DNA of 64,000 nucleotides from Lepidurus packardi (taxonomy: Eukaryota; Arthropoda; Branchiopoda; Notostraca; Triopsidae): positions 2,748,565 to 2,812,564 of the forward strand of contig JAKZAN010000001.1 in the NCBI GenBank assembly GCA_023053545.1, read 5' to 3'. The position numbers and the translations under genes were made by a program. Each line of letters begins with the position of its first letter. Positions within the stretch are counted from its first letter, which is position 1. The notes beneath the pieces are model-generated. The model was not told the DNA's origin. It was given only the letters and a program-made list of their open reading frames with translations, and ran no database searches. Shown one piece after another: positions 1 to 10,378 of this stretch.

Positions 1-212
1 GACGAAACCGAAGACGTTCCCGACCCAAAATCCGCTATGAAACTCCGAACCCAATCTAAGATGAAGCTCTTAAAGTTTATCGAAGAAATTAATGATTTAA
101 TTGCAAATCGCGGCAGCCGTGGCGCTTTACGTTACCCCGTCCTTCGGGTCCGACTTACCGCCGAACACCACCCGCAAATCGAGCCGTCTCATTCCCAACA
201 CCATCCAACATG
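1..212 (+). other. open stretch upstream of BEL1 gag, possible gag N-terminus in another frame
   Basis: Frame 1 is open from base 1 to a TGA at 210-212 and includes ATG codons at 37 and 61 followed by a short charged, helix-like segment. The main gag frame opens at 210 in a different phase. This could be the true N-terminal part of gag separated by a frameshift, or 5' leader. Not decidable without the element's consensus. Confidence 0.3.
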
Positions 213-3200
213 ATTTCGAGCTCTGTAAGTTTAAATCACGCTGAGTTGGCATCGCAAAACTTCACGGTTGCTACCAGAGCCGATGATTGGATCCAACGGC
301 GCGAGGTTACACCGCTATTATCCGCAAATCCATCCCGGCTTGGCGCTCACTTACCGAAAATAGATATTAAGAAGTTTTCCGGCGACCCGAAAGAGTGGCC
401 CATGTTCATATCGTCGTTCAAGACCCTCGTTCATGACGTTGCCCCTTCCGATTCATATCGTTTGACTCTTCTTCGTACATATCTCCACCCGAACGTCTCC
501 CAGAGCATTGCAGACTCGCTCCATAGCCCTCAACTTTATTGGCAAGCACTCGAAGAGCTTTACCATCGATACGGTAACCCACATCTCGTTTCTCGTGCTT
601 ACCTTCGCGATCTAATCGATCTCCCAACCCTTCATACCGATAACTTCGAACCCCTCAAATCTTTCGCCATGACGCTTCATGGAATCGCTTCCACACTCGA
701 TCATACTGGTTATGGGCACGAGCTGAATTCTGGTGGCATATTGGAGCAAGTTATGAACAAATTTCCTGAAAAACTACGAAGTGAATGGGGTAGACAGCTC
801 GTCAAAATCCTCCCCACTAGGTCGCCCACACTCAGGGACCTTGACAACTGGTTAAACGAGTATGTCACTGCAGAGATGATGGTCCGGCCCCTTTTCGCAG
901 TCCCGAAGAACACCGGCAATGGTAAACGGACGAATGACCCGAAGCCGAGCCAGACGAAATACCCCGCACACCCCACCTTTCCAACGGTATTGGCAACCGC
1001 TGATGACCTTTCCGCATCGCAACGAACATGCTGTTTTTGCGATGAAAGGCACGACCCTGCTAGCTGTCCCATGTTGTCATCGAAGACCCCAAACGAACGA
1101 GCTCAACTAGCCAAGGAAAAGGGATGTTGTTTTCGCTGTCTCGTACAACAGCACATCTCGAAAGATTGCAAACGAAAGCGTGAATGTGGAACCGATGGTT
1201 GCAAATCTTTCCATCATCCTTTGCTGCACGGCGCTGAAAGAGTCTTCCCTAGACGAGCTACGACCGGAGAGCAGGCCTTCCGGAAGCCCAGTGACGCTTC
1301 AACTTCACATGGGCATGTGGGCACCACTGCTACCTCAATTGCCGAGGCCATCCTTTTATCAGTTGTTCCGATTCGTTTACAAGCAAATGGACGCCAATTC
1401 CACACTTTCGCGCTATTGGATTCAGGAAGCGAAGTTTCTCTAATTCACGAAAGAGCAGCTAAACAGCTTAACCTCGAAGGTCCATCTCGATTGCTTCGCC
1501 TGGGTACCTTCCATGGAAGCGACCCAGAATTTTTGAGCCAAACTGTTAGTTTCGAAGCCGCATCTAAGGATGGACGTTGTTGCTTCAAAATACCTAAAGC
1601 TAGCACCGTTCCGAAACTCAATCTGTCCCGAAGAAAGATCAATTGGCCAACCGAAAAATCGAAATGGAGTCATTTAGCAAACCTCGATATACCTTTGATT
1701 GACTCCACGCAAGTTACCGTTTTGATTGGCATGGACGTACCGGAAGCCCACGAGCATTTGGATATGCGGAAGCCACTGGATGGATCACGAGGACTACAAG
1801 CCTTGTTAACACCGTTTGGTTGGTGCGTTGTTGGATCGTTTGCCCAACCCGCAAAGACCAAAGGCGCTGTGTTTCCTCACGTCAACTTCATCCATGGCAA
1901 TAATCCCGAATCCGACCTTGACGCCACTGTTCAAAACTTCTGGAGCATTGATTCTCTTGGCGTTAAGATCATCGATAATCCGAAAACTCAAGAAGAAACA
2001 CGAGCACTGGCCATTCTGGAAACCACCACTCGACATAGTGGCGAACGCTACGAGATTGGCCTTGTGTGGAAAAGTGATGACGTCGTCCTCCCGAACAATA
2101 GAAATCAAGCTCTACGTCGGTTGTTTATGTTGGAACGTCGATTCAAGCAAGATCCAACATTGGCCTCTCGTTATACAGATATTATTGACGAATACATTGA
2201 TCGCGGCTTCGCTAAGCGTCTACAGAGTTCTGAACTACCTGGACCAGTTGGACGGACGTGGTACTTACCTCATCACGCCGTGATCAATCCGAACAAGCCA
2301 AAAAAGATACGTGTTGTCTTTGATGCTTCTGCGACTTGCGAAGGAAAATCTTTAAACGAATCGTTAATCAAAGGACCAGACTTCATAAGCAGCCTCTTAG
2401 GAGTCCTTCTACGGTTCCGACAGCATTTGATACCAATTTTCTCCGATATCGAAAAAATGTATCACCAGGTACGCGTCCGAGAGCAAGACCAATCCGTTTT
2501 TCGTTTTGTATGGAGGCGTCCAGGATCTCCCACCGCCCCCGAAACTTTCCAAATGCAGGTCCATGTATTTGGAGCTGTTTCTTCTCCGACCACATGTATG
2601 TATGCGTTGCGAAGAACAGCACGAGATTTTTCGAAGGATTTTCCTGACGCTGCCGAAAAGGTGTTATCCAACTTTTATGTTGACAATTACCTGGATTCCT
2701 TCCCAACCGAACAAGAGGCAATAGCCGTTTCCAAGCAGCTCACCGGACTTCTACACCGAGGAGGATTTCGGCTAACCCAATGGATCTCCTCATCCCGAAC
2801 TGTGCTTAGCACAATCCCGAAAGAAATCCGGAGCAACACGGAACTAAACCTCGACCTCGACGACCTTCCGGTAGAGAGAACTTTGGGCGTGTTATGGGAT
2901 TGCAACGACGATTCCTTTCGCTTCAAGATTAAGCAGCCAATCGACACGTGCCACACTAAGCGACAAATTCTAAGCGCAATTTCGAGTGTGTACGATCCTC
3001 TCGGTTTTCTAGCCCCACTAATCCTGACGGCGAAAACCCTCCTCCAAGACATTTGGAGGACAAACGTGGAATGGGATGACGTTCTTCCATCAAACATCCT
3101 TACCCGTTGGCAAAAATGGGCCGGCAGCCTTCATTTGGTCGCAAACATACGAATACCCCGATGCCTTCAAACCAAAATCTCTCATCACGCACAAATGCAT

Positions 3201-4193
3201 GTGTTCTGCGACGCGTCCGAAATCGGCTACGGAGCAGTAGCCTATTTACGGTCTATAACTCAAGACGGAAATCTAAACGTTAGATTTATTATGGCGAAGT
3301 CCCGCGTGGCACCCGTACGACCATTATCGATTCCACGACTCGAATTGCAAGGTGCTGTTGTTGCCTTACGCCTGGCCACAACTGTCAAAACCGAATTGCA
3401 AATTCCGATCGATCAAATATTCTTCTGGACCGACTCCCAAACAGTGCTCCAGTGGATCAATTCGAAAACATGCCGGTATCACGCCTTTGTCGGAAACCGA
3501 ATCGGAGAGATCCTCGAAGGCTCAAATGCCAGCCAGTGGCATCACATACCCGGAATTTCTAACCCCGCCGACGAGTGCATTCGCGGTATCCCGGTCGAAA
3601 ACTTGTCTTCGGACCATCGTTGGTTTATGGGTCCAGATTTTCTACAGCTTCCTGAAAAAACCTGGCCTTCACGCCCCACCATATCCGAGCCATCCACAGA
3701 TGATCCAGAGATATCGCTTAAGCCATGGACAGGGGCGCTGACAACCACCGAAAACTGCAAAGTCTTCGAGCTCATGAAAAACTCGTCAAGCTTGATAAAG
3801 ATTTACCGAGTGATTGCTTTGATAAAACGCGTCGCCGCCAAGTGTCACAAAGCTTCACCAAGTAACCCCAAGTGGATATCGGCTGAAGAAATTAAAGAAG
3901 CAGAAACCACTTGCATACGCTTCATGCAGCAACGACACTTTGTCTCCGAACTAGCCTACATTCGAAATGGTCGTCCAGTCGAAGCCTCCTCCCGCCTTGC
4001 CTCACTATCCCCCTTTTTAGATGACAAGGATTTGCTTCGTGTAAAGGGACGATTAGACAACAGCCCGCTTCCGTACGATGCCAAGCACCCAGTGATACTA
4101 CCGAGCAACAACCCACTTACGACGCTGATTGTCCGCGATATCCATTCACAATACTTTCACTCAGGGATAGACCGAACCTTTAGTGAAGTCTGA
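210..4193 (+). CDS. BEL/Pao Gag-Pol polyprotein, part 1 (gag, protease, RT, RNase H)
   Basis: This 1327-codon frame encodes particle protein and replication enzymes of a Pao-type retrotransposon. In order: a DUF1759-like gag region (residues about 45-190), three cysteine knuckles of the CxxC...H...C type (about 274-345), an aspartic protease with LLDSGSEVSLI (about 402), RT with IRVVFDASA (about 700) and the Pao catalytic box FYVDN (about 821), then RNase H with CDASEIGYGAVAYL (about 999) and FWTDSQTVLQW. It ends in the zinc-binding region before integrase. The frame stops at TGA 4191-4193 and resumes in the same frame at 4194, so a single nonsense codon splits pol. The first ATG of the frame (210) is used, but an upstream start in another frame is possible. 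Autonomous activity is unlikely unless the stop is read through. Confidence 0.85.
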   Translation: MISSSVSLNHAELASQNFTVATRADDWIQRREVTPLLSANPSRLGAHLPKIDIKKFSGDPKEWPMFISSFKTLVHDVAPSDSYRLTLLRTYLHPNVSQSIADSLHSPQLYWQALEELYHRYGNPHLVSRAYLRDLIDLPTLHTDNFEPLKSFAMTLHGIASTLDHTGYGHELNSGGILEQVMNKFPEKLRSEWGRQLVKILPTRSPTLRDLDNWLNEYVTAEMMVRPLFAVPKNTGNGKRTNDPKPSQTKYPAHPTFPTVLATADDLSASQRTCCFCDERHDPASCPMLSSKTPNERAQLAKEKGCCFRCLVQQHISKDCKRKRECGTDGCKSFHHPLLHGAERVFPRRATTGEQAFRKPSDASTSHGHVGTTATSIAEAILLSVVPIRLQANGRQFHTFALLDSGSEVSLIHERAAKQLNLEGPSRLLRLGTFHGSDPEFLSQTVSFEAASKDGRCCFKIPKASTVPKLNLSRRKINWPTEKSKWSHLANLDIPLIDSTQVTVLIGMDVPEAHEHLDMRKPLDGSRGLQALLTPFGWCVVGSFAQPAKTKGAVFPHVNFIHGNNPESDLDATVQNFWSIDSLGVKIIDNPKTQEETRALAILETTTRHSGERYEIGLVWKSDDVVLPNNRNQALRRLFMLERRFKQDPTLASRYTDIIDEYIDRGFAKRLQSSELPGPVGRTWYLPHHAVINPNKPKKIRVVFDASATCEGKSLNESLIKGPDFISSLLGVLLRFRQHLIPIFSDIEKMYHQVRVREQDQSVFRFVWRRPGSPTAPETFQMQVHVFGAVSSPTTCMYALRRTARDFSKDFPDAAEKVLSNFYVDNYLDSFPTEQEAIAVSKQLTGLLHRGGFRLTQWISSSRTVLSTIPKEIRSNTELNLDLDDLPVERTLGVLWDCNDDSFRFKIKQPIDTCHTKRQILSAISSVYDPLGFLAPLILTAKTLLQDIWRTNVEWDDVLPSNILTRWQKWAGSLHLVANIRIPRCLQTKISHHAQMHVFCDASEIGYGAVAYLRSITQDGNLNVRFIMAKSRVAPVRPLSIPRLELQGAVVALRLATTVKTELQIPIDQIFFWTDSQTVLQWINSKTCRYHAFVGNRIGEILEGSNASQWHHIPGISNPADECIRGIPVENLSSDHRWFMGPDFLQLPEKTWPSRPTISEPSTDDPEISLKPWTGALTTTENCKVFELMKNSSSLIKIYRVIALIKRVAAKCHKASPSNPKWISAEEIKEAETTCIRFMQQRHFVSELAYIRNGRPVEASSRLASLSPFLDDKDLLRVKGRLDNSPLPYDAKHPVILPSNNPLTTLIVRDIHSQYFHSGIDRTFSEV

Positions 4194-4196
4194 AAA

Positions 4197-5315
4197 ATGT
4201 TTTGGATTCCTCGTGGGAGAGTTCTCGTTCTTAGCGTTGTTAGCCGATGTATACCATGCAGACGAGCAAAGGCAAAGCCACTTACCCCAATCATGGCTGC
4301 GTTACCAGCGGCGAGACTACAATCCATTTTACCTCCTTTCACGAACGTGGGAATAGACTATTTTGGTCCACTCTATGTCACGATTTATCGGCGTACGGAA
4401 AAGAGGTATGGATGCTTGTTCACATGTTTGGTAACTCGCGCCGTACACATTGAACTCGCTTGCTCTTTGGATACGGACTCATTTCTTATGGCCTTCCGAC
4501 GTTTTGTCAGCCGACGCGGTTCACCAGCTTGCGTATTCAGCGATAACGGCACAAATCTAAGAGCCGGTGAACGCGAGTTTCGAGAAGGTCTTGACAACTT
4601 AAATCAACAACACATCGAAACTACCCTTGCTCGAAAGAAGATTGAGTGGCATTTCTCTCCTCCTTATGCTCCACATTTTGGAGGTGCCTGGGAACGACTT
4701 GTGCGATCCGCCAAAACTGCGTTAAAAGCCGTCTTGAAAAATCAAACCGTCAAAGAAGAAGTGCTTACCACAGTGATGATGGAAGTCGAATCCCTATTGA
4801 ACGGCAGACCCCTAACACACGTCTCGGTGGATCCCCAAGACCCAGAAGCCCTAACGCCCAACCATTTTCTATTAGGACGAGCGAATCCCAACCTCCCTCC
4901 GGATATTGTAAACCCTGAAGACGTTACTTCTCGACGTCGATGGCAGATAGCTCAAGTTTTAACAAATCATTTTTGGCGCAGATGGATGCGCGAGTACGTT
5001 CCGATGCTCATTGAACGTCGAAAATGGATACGTCCAACCCGAGATATTTCTACAGGTGACCTCGTTTTGATAGTCGAACCCAACACACCGCGAGGGCAAT
5101 GGCCCACTGGACGCGTCATCCAACCCCTTCCAGGAGCCGATGGAGTCGTAAGGGCTGCAAGAATTAAAACGGCACGCGGAGAAACCACCAGACCAACTGC
5201 AAGGTTATGTCTCCTAGAAGAAGCAGGTGAAGACGATTTTGTTTCAGCATCCACTAAAACAGGGCCGGCTATGTTCCGGATGGAATCTGGAAGCAAGTCA
5301 ATGTCGGAGGGATAA
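4197..5315 (+). CDS. BEL/Pao integrase and DUF5641-like C-terminal domain (pol part 2)
   Basis: The frame continues that of the upstream gag-pol after one TGA; the ATG at 4197 is internal and probably not a natural start. The zinc-binding CxxC (CIPCRRAK) lies at the front, followed by the rve integrase core with GIDYFGP (first Asp), FSDNGTN (second Asp) and the FGGAWERLVRSAK region after it (where the catalytic Glu lies). The C-terminal part has WRRWMREYVPMLIERRKW and RGQWPTGRV, typical of the DUF5641 module of Pao elements. It would integrate element DNA. Length (372 residues here plus the upstream zinc region) is normal. No other break is seen. Confidence 0.85.
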   Translation: MFWIPRGRVLVLSVVSRCIPCRRAKAKPLTPIMAALPAARLQSILPPFTNVGIDYFGPLYVTIYRRTEKRYGCLFTCLVTRAVHIELACSLDTDSFLMAFRRFVSRRGSPACVFSDNGTNLRAGEREFREGLDNLNQQHIETTLARKKIEWHFSPPYAPHFGGAWERLVRSAKTALKAVLKNQTVKEEVLTTVMMEVESLLNGRPLTHVSVDPQDPEALTPNHFLLGRANPNLPPDIVNPEDVTSRRRWQIAQVLTNHFWRRWMREYVPMLIERRKWIRPTRDISTGDLVLIVEPNTPRGQWPTGRVIQPLPGADGVVRAARIKTARGETTRPTARLCLLEEAGEDDFVSASTKTGPAMFRMESGSKSMSEG

Positions 5316-5914
5316 CTCGGAAACGCACGAATTGCCTTTGAATAATCATTTTAATGTGCGACCCGCGACAGTTAGACCACTTTCCTGACTGCACGACCTA
5401 CCCTTTGTTTTATGACAGTCCGTCGCTTGACCATCGAACTGGTATGCCTAAGCGGGGCCGGCTGCTGCCCGTTCTCGTGGAGGCTGGAACCAGAGGTCCA
5501 GCGACGGTCCATTATGTTGTAAAACTGGGCAGAAAATTGACTCCGACGACTGACAGTTAGGCAAGGGGTACCCTTTGCATGGAACCCCTTGAGAAGATTT
5601 GTTACCCAAAAAAAACCTAACTGCAGACACATGTGCGAAAGACATTTTCCGCATGGATCTAACAGACAAAGGACTTGTGACTATTTAACAGACTGTCTTT
5701 TTCGCCCAGGAGAGTCACTTTTAGTTTTTCGTGAAAGGTGCTCTCGAACTCGAACTCGAACTCGTACATCGCCTCGAAATTCGTCGAAGCATTGTGGCAT
5801 AGAAATTTAGTGTTTTGTTAGTTTTTGTGTTTGTTCGCCTGGCAATCGGGCAAATATAGAATTAGTCACAAACCACGCCGATCTCGTTTCCTTCGTTAAA
5901 ACTTCGTTCGTCCA
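5272..5914 (+). repeat. 3' LTR-like region of BEL1
   Basis: Noncoding stretch of about 640 bp that starts with TGTTCCGGATGG right after the integrase region and a purine-rich GGGCCGGC motif. It contains a CTCGAACTCGAACTCGTAC hexamer run near 5745-5765. Matching polypurine/TG start sequence is found at the second BEL copy (7311-7330). The 3' limit is not defined. Confidence 0.5.
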
Positions 5915-5944
5915 ATGCGTCGTTCCACGCATTTCAGTGTCTGT

Positions 5945-7294
5945 ATTCGTATATGCCAAGAGGAAAGTTTCTCGGACGACATTGAAGCCAGCAAAATGGG
6001 CCGGCCTCTCGCAAAAAACTCGCGTCTCACACACCTCACTCCGATTCTCGATGATCACGGTATCTTTCGTGTTGGTGGTCGATTGGAGCACTCCACTTTA
6101 AGTTACGAGGCTCGTCACCCTATCGTACTGCCTGCCTACCATCGTATAACGGACCTTGTTATAGAAAACGCTCATCGAGAAGTTGTTCATTCGTCAACAG
6201 ATAGAACGCTCCATCGAACGCGAGATCGCTACTGGATCCTGCGAGGCCGAGCAGTGGTGAAGAGAGTAGTATGGAAGTGCTCTGTTTGTAAAAGACGCAA
6301 CGCTAAGCCCGCGATACCAATGATGGCCCCTCTGCCCGCTTGCAGAGTAAAGCCTTCAAGTTCCCCGTTCTCCTTCACAGGAATCGACTATTTCGGGCCT
6401 CTCTTCGTACCTGTCCGCAGAAGTTCAGAAAAACGCTGGGTGTGTCTTTACACCTGCTTAACGACACGCGCTGTTCATTTGGAAATAGCGCGAACCTTAG
6501 ACACCGACTCTTTCCTCATGAGTTTTCGCCGTTTTGTAGCAAGATGAGGTGTTCCAGCCGTTTGCTACAGCGACAATGGTACCAATCTTGTATCAGGATG
6601 TCAAGAATTGAAGAAAAGCATCGAAGCCTTAAATACCACTAAGATAGCAGACGCCATGGCTGTCAAGAAAATCGAGTGGCACTTCTCTCCGCCGTCCGCT
6701 CTCATTTCGGTGGTGCGTGGGAACGCTTAATTGAATCCGCAAAATCGGCGCTGAAGAAAGTGCTTGGAACTCGAAGCGTCAACGAAGAGATTTTGCACAC
6801 TGTGCTGGTTGAAGTAGAAGCGCTATTAAACGGCAGGCCCCTTACTGTCAGTGTGTCAGTAGGGTTGACACTCTTACCAGAGTGTCAACCCTACTGATCC
6901 AGAACCCCTCACCCCTAATCATTTCTTACAAGGTAGAGCGCATCCTAATCTTCCACCCGACATCATAAGCCCGGCCGAAGAATGTTCCCGAAAAAGGTGG
7001 AGAGCTGCTCAAGCCACAGTGAACCACTTTTGGGCTAGATGGATGCGAGAATACCTTCCCTACTTAATAGAGAGAAGAAAGTGGTCACGACCCAATCGGA
7101 ACATCCAAGTGGACGGCGTCGTCTTAATAGCGGACAACCAGACACCGCGTGGATACTGGCCTGTCTGCAGAGTTACCAAGACGCTACCTGGACCCGATGG
7201 GATAGTGAGAGCTGCAGTCGTGAAAACCAAATCCGGTGAACTTACACGACCTGTAGTTAAACTGTGCATTCTTGAAACAAATCCAGAGGTTTAG
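5945..7294 (+). pseudogene. BEL/Pao integrase fragment (second BEL element)
   Basis: This is the last third of a Pao pol gene from a different copy: the end of the RNase H/zinc linker (VGGRLEHSTLSYEARHP), CSVCKRR zinc site, integrase core (GIDYFGPLF, CYSDNGTN, HFGGAWERL) and DUF5641-like C-terminus (WARWMREYLPYLIERRKW). It is broken by an in-frame TGA at 6545-6547 where relatives carry Arg, a frameshift near 6700 and an inverted duplication at 6856-6897. Gag, protease and RT are absent; the left edge abuts the LTR-like end of BEL1, so it is a truncated copy. Confidence 0.8.
6856..6897. repeat. perfect 18-bp inverted repeat with 6-nt loop
   Basis: Two 18-base arms (6856-6873 and 6880-6897) are exact reverse complements around the loop TTACCA. 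The right arm corresponds to normal integrase coding sequence by comparison with BEL1 (4810-4850 region), whereas the left arm looks like an inserted inverted copy. It breaks the integrase frame. Confidence 0.85.
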
Positions 7295-7318
7295 CTGCAG
7301 CTAAACCTGGGCCGGCTA

Positions 7319-7534
7319 TGTCGCGGATGGAAACCGCGAGGGACACATGTTTAAACTTCCCGCGGTCCACTGTGACGTAACGGCCAATGGAGACAACGGT
7401 CGTCCCCGTAGAGCCTGGGTTCGGGGCGAACGCATGTTTTTTCGTTGTTGGCTGAACAGGCACAGTGAATGAATGTTAACCTTTTTGGCTCTTGTTTTTT
7501 GGTGCATTTCATTTAGTTAAAGTCTATAAATTAC
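7319..7534 (+). repeat. 3' LTR remnant of second BEL element
   Basis: Noncoding sequence beginning TGTCGCGGATGG after GGGCCGGCTA, the same context as the LTR start of BEL1. It is cut at about 7535 by the 5'-truncated end of LINE C. Confidence 0.5.
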
Positions 7535-8433
7535 TCTCGATCTATGACTCTCGATTGAAGTGGACCCACCATGCAAACAACTTAGCAGCGCAATGCAACT
7601 CGATTATTCAAAGAATTGCTAACCTCGCAAAAATGTCCAAATCGATCACCTGTAAACAGCTTCGGACCCTTTTTCAAGCCACACTCTCGAAAATCCGCTA
7701 CGTTTACCGTGCATGGTGCAATATCTCCACTTCAACGCTAAGCATCCTTCTCCACATATACAGAAAGGGTCTGCTAACAATTGCAGGGGCCCTGCCATCA
7801 ACGCCCTCAGCAGCACTGGAAGTGGAAACTAGTTTTCCGCCATTAGATTTATACCTCGAAAGTGCGTTGCTGAACCACTTCTTATCAATGTATTGGGATA
7901 AATGGCCTATACCCAAAAATACTCCAGTACAGAGAATTTATGTGGTAATCAGTGAAAAAGCTAGGCTAATTATAGACGCGTCTTGGAAGTCACCACCAAC
8001 TTCATTTAAAATGGCAAGGAAATGGGTGGAAGATCGGAAAATGAAGCAATGGAAAAGCCGTTGGGATAATAGCACGAACCCCCTTCGCACCCTAGTACTA
8101 GAACCCTCTTGTCATAGCATCATGGATGTCCCTCTTCCCAGGAGTATTACCTCCAAGATGATACAACTGAGAACAACTCATTACCCCACCAAAAGCTACC
8201 TCAAACGTATCCAGAAATGTAACTCTGTTAGATGCCCATGCCAAGATCAAGCAAAACAAGATCTCCGTCACCTACTTTTCCATTGTCATAGATTAAACAA
8301 AGAATGTGCACAATTTCTTCGCAATTTAAGCCAAAACCAAGTCCATTTTAACGCACAAGTCATTGTAACCAACCCAAAAGTTTTTCCAGCACTCACCCAT
8401 TTTATGTCCGAAGCTATAAAAATTTGTAAGTAA
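7535..8433 (+). pseudogene. LINE C ORF2 C-terminal fragment (5'-truncated non-LTR retrotransposon)
   Basis: An uninterrupted frame of about 300 codons aligns by eye with the last third of LINE A ORF2: IYDSRLKW (thumb side of RT), KIRYVYRAWCNIST, GLLTIAGALPSTPSAALEVE and the C-terminal zinc motif CPCQDQAKQDLRHLLFHC. Endonuclease and the catalytic RT palm are missing, so this is a dead 5'-truncated insertion, the usual product of incomplete target-primed reverse transcription. The true coding frame begins at about 7535, inside older BEL LTR sequence. Stop TAA at 8431-8433. Confidence 0.8.
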
Positions 8434-8643
8434 TGGCATAAAAATCACCCAAGTCTCCAGTGTCTCAATGTAGTGTAAAATTCCAGTCTATTCTTTTCCC
8501 GCCCTATGGACAACGTGCAAACGTTTTCTAATGTTCATGTTCAGTTAACAGTAACTTTGAACATATTTTGTTAAAACCAATAAAAATTTCCAGCAATAGG
8601 CTTCGGCCTACGCTGGTAAAGTAAAAAAAAACAAACAAAAAAA
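8434..8643 (+). repeat. LINE C 3' UTR and tail
   Basis: About 200 bp of noncoding sequence ending in an A-rich tail (about 8622-8642). Just before the tail lies a stem-loop (8591-8615) with a 5-bp TAGGC/GCCTA stem closed by a TTCG tetraloop and an outer CAGC/GCTG stem. LINE A has the same structure with a different loop. Confidence 0.7.
8591..8615 (+). promoter_or_regulatory. 3'-end stem-loop of LINE C (UUCG tetraloop)
   Basis: CAGC AA TAGGC TTCG GCCTA C GCTG folds into two stacked stems with a cUUCGg loop. Its position just before the poly-A tail and its conservation with covariation in LINE A (19449-19471) suggest the RNA element recognised by the LINE RT; this function is inferred. Confidence 0.55.
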
Positions 8644-8644
8644 C

Positions 8645-10282
8645 GCTCCACCATTCATCAAAGGCCACACCGCGTCCCAATATCACAGCGTGGCGTAATA
8701 GAACAGCACGTCCAAGAAATGTTGAAAAAAAATTTCATTCAACCATCGAACTCTCCCTGGAGTGCACCCGTTATCCTAGTAAAAAAGAAAGATGGTTCGG
8801 AATGGTTCTGCATAGACTTCAGGAAGTTAAACAACGTAACTAAGAAAGACGTCTACTCTTTACCTCGCATCGACGACACGCTAGACCTACTTGGAAATTC
8901 GAAATTCTTCTCAACATTAGATTTAGCCAGCGGCTATTGGCAGGTAGAAGTGGCTCCGGAAGATAGGGAAAAACGGCTTTTTCCACATTCAATGGGCATT
9001 ACGAATTCCAATGCCTACCATTCGGACTAACTAACGCCCCAGTAACGTTCCAACGTTGAATGCAACGACTATTGCTTCCAATCTGCACAAGTTTCGCCAT
9101 GGTTTACTTGGACGATGTCATAATATTCTCCAGATCCTTCCAAAACCATATCAGTCACCTTCGTACTGTATTGGGATTACTTTCGAAAGCTGGTTTAAAA
9201 CTCAAGCAAAAGAAATGCCATTTCGGGCAGCAATCGGTCAAGTACTTGGGTCACATAGTATCGGTACACGGAGTAGCCCAAGACCCGAAAAAATTATAGC
9301 CGTCCAAAATTTCCCTAAACCCAGGTGCACCAAAGACGTCCGATCTTTTCTAAGACTCTCAAACTATACGGGCGGTTTACAAAAAAATTACGCTATTATA
9401 GCAAACCCCCTTCCTAAACTGACGAGCAAATATAGTACATTTCGATGGGATGAACAAACTCACAATGCTTTTTCCACACTCAAACTGGCCCTAACAAAAC
9501 ATCCCGTACTAGCTTATCCGGACTTCACGAAGCTTTTTACACTTTTCAGCGATGCTTCTAATACAGCACTCGGAGTGGTTCTTGCACAATTCCAGAATAA
9601 TCGTGCGGCAGTAATCGCATACGCCAGCCGTAAGCTCAACACGGCGGAATCACACTACGCTACAGTTGAAAGGGAAGCTTTAGCGGTCGCGTTCGCCGTA
9701 AAACACTTTCATGCATATCTGTACGGACGGAAGTTCAAAGTCGTGACAGACCACAACCCGTTAAAATGGTTAATGGAAAATAAAGATCATACTTCTAAAT
9801 TTTCACGCTGGGCTTTACGGCTACAGGAATACGATTTCACGATCAATCACCGACCTGGTAAGAAACACGGAAATGCTGACGGCTTGTCCCGTACCCCGGT
9901 CGCCATAATTACGCGCGAAAATTACCTTACGATAGCAACTTTCGTCCTAGAACAGCAGAAGGACGCAGTTTGTTCCAAATCGTTGCAACTCTTATCAGGA
10001 AATTCGTCCCCAATATTGCATAAAATGAGCTCACACTGGAAACAAAAATCACACGAATATCTGCTAAACTCCGATGACATCCTCTGTCGCCTACGGCCCA
10101 GCATTCACGATAACAAAATCCTAGTTCCACTCCCAACTGTCCCCGACACTTTAAGAACGATCATCCTATCCAGTCTACACGACCACAAAACCGCAGGACA
10201 TCTGGCCATACAAAAAACATATAATAAAATCCTAGCCCGGTACTATTGGGTAGGCCTCTATAGGGAAATAAAGAAGTACTAA
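8645..10282 (+). pseudogene. Ty3/gypsy pol fragment (RT, RNase H, start of integrase zinc region)
   Basis: Reading begins with IHQRPHRVPISQRG (the conserved entry to gypsy RT) directly after the LINE C tail, then PWSAPVILVKKKDG, LDLASGYWQVEV and the catalytic MVYLDDVIIFS. RNase H follows (FSDASNTALGVVLAQ, AYASRKLN, VTDHNPLKWL, NADGLSR) and then the integrase HHCC entry (HDHKTAGHLAIQKT). Breaks seen: a frameshift near 8970, a TGA at 9057-9059 and a frameshift near 9290-9300. Gag, protease and the integrase core are missing; the right edge is cut by the Tc1 element. Unlike the large gypsy element at 40-48 kb in sequence, so probably another family. Confidence 0.8.
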
Positions 10283-10378
10283 GGAAAGTAGAATCCTAGT
10301 TTCTCCGAGGTGGGTTTATTTTTGTGAAAGGTAATATTACTAGTCTATATCACACTTGCATGTCAGTTTCTAATAAAC

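Larger units (their letters stand above)
1..5944 (+). mobile_element. BEL/Pao LTR retrotransposon 1 (5' end outside window)
   Basis: Coding order is gag, aspartic protease, reverse transcriptase, RNase H, integrase and C-terminal DUF5641-like domain, which is the Pao order. Its 5' LTR is not in the window. The 3' LTR appears to begin at the TGTT just after 5271, following a GGGCCGGCTA polypurine-like stretch that the next BEL element also has before its own TGTC (7319). The end near 5914-5944 is inferred from where the second BEL coding sequence starts. Both LTRs cannot be compared, so age and exact ends are unknown. Confidence 0.8.
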
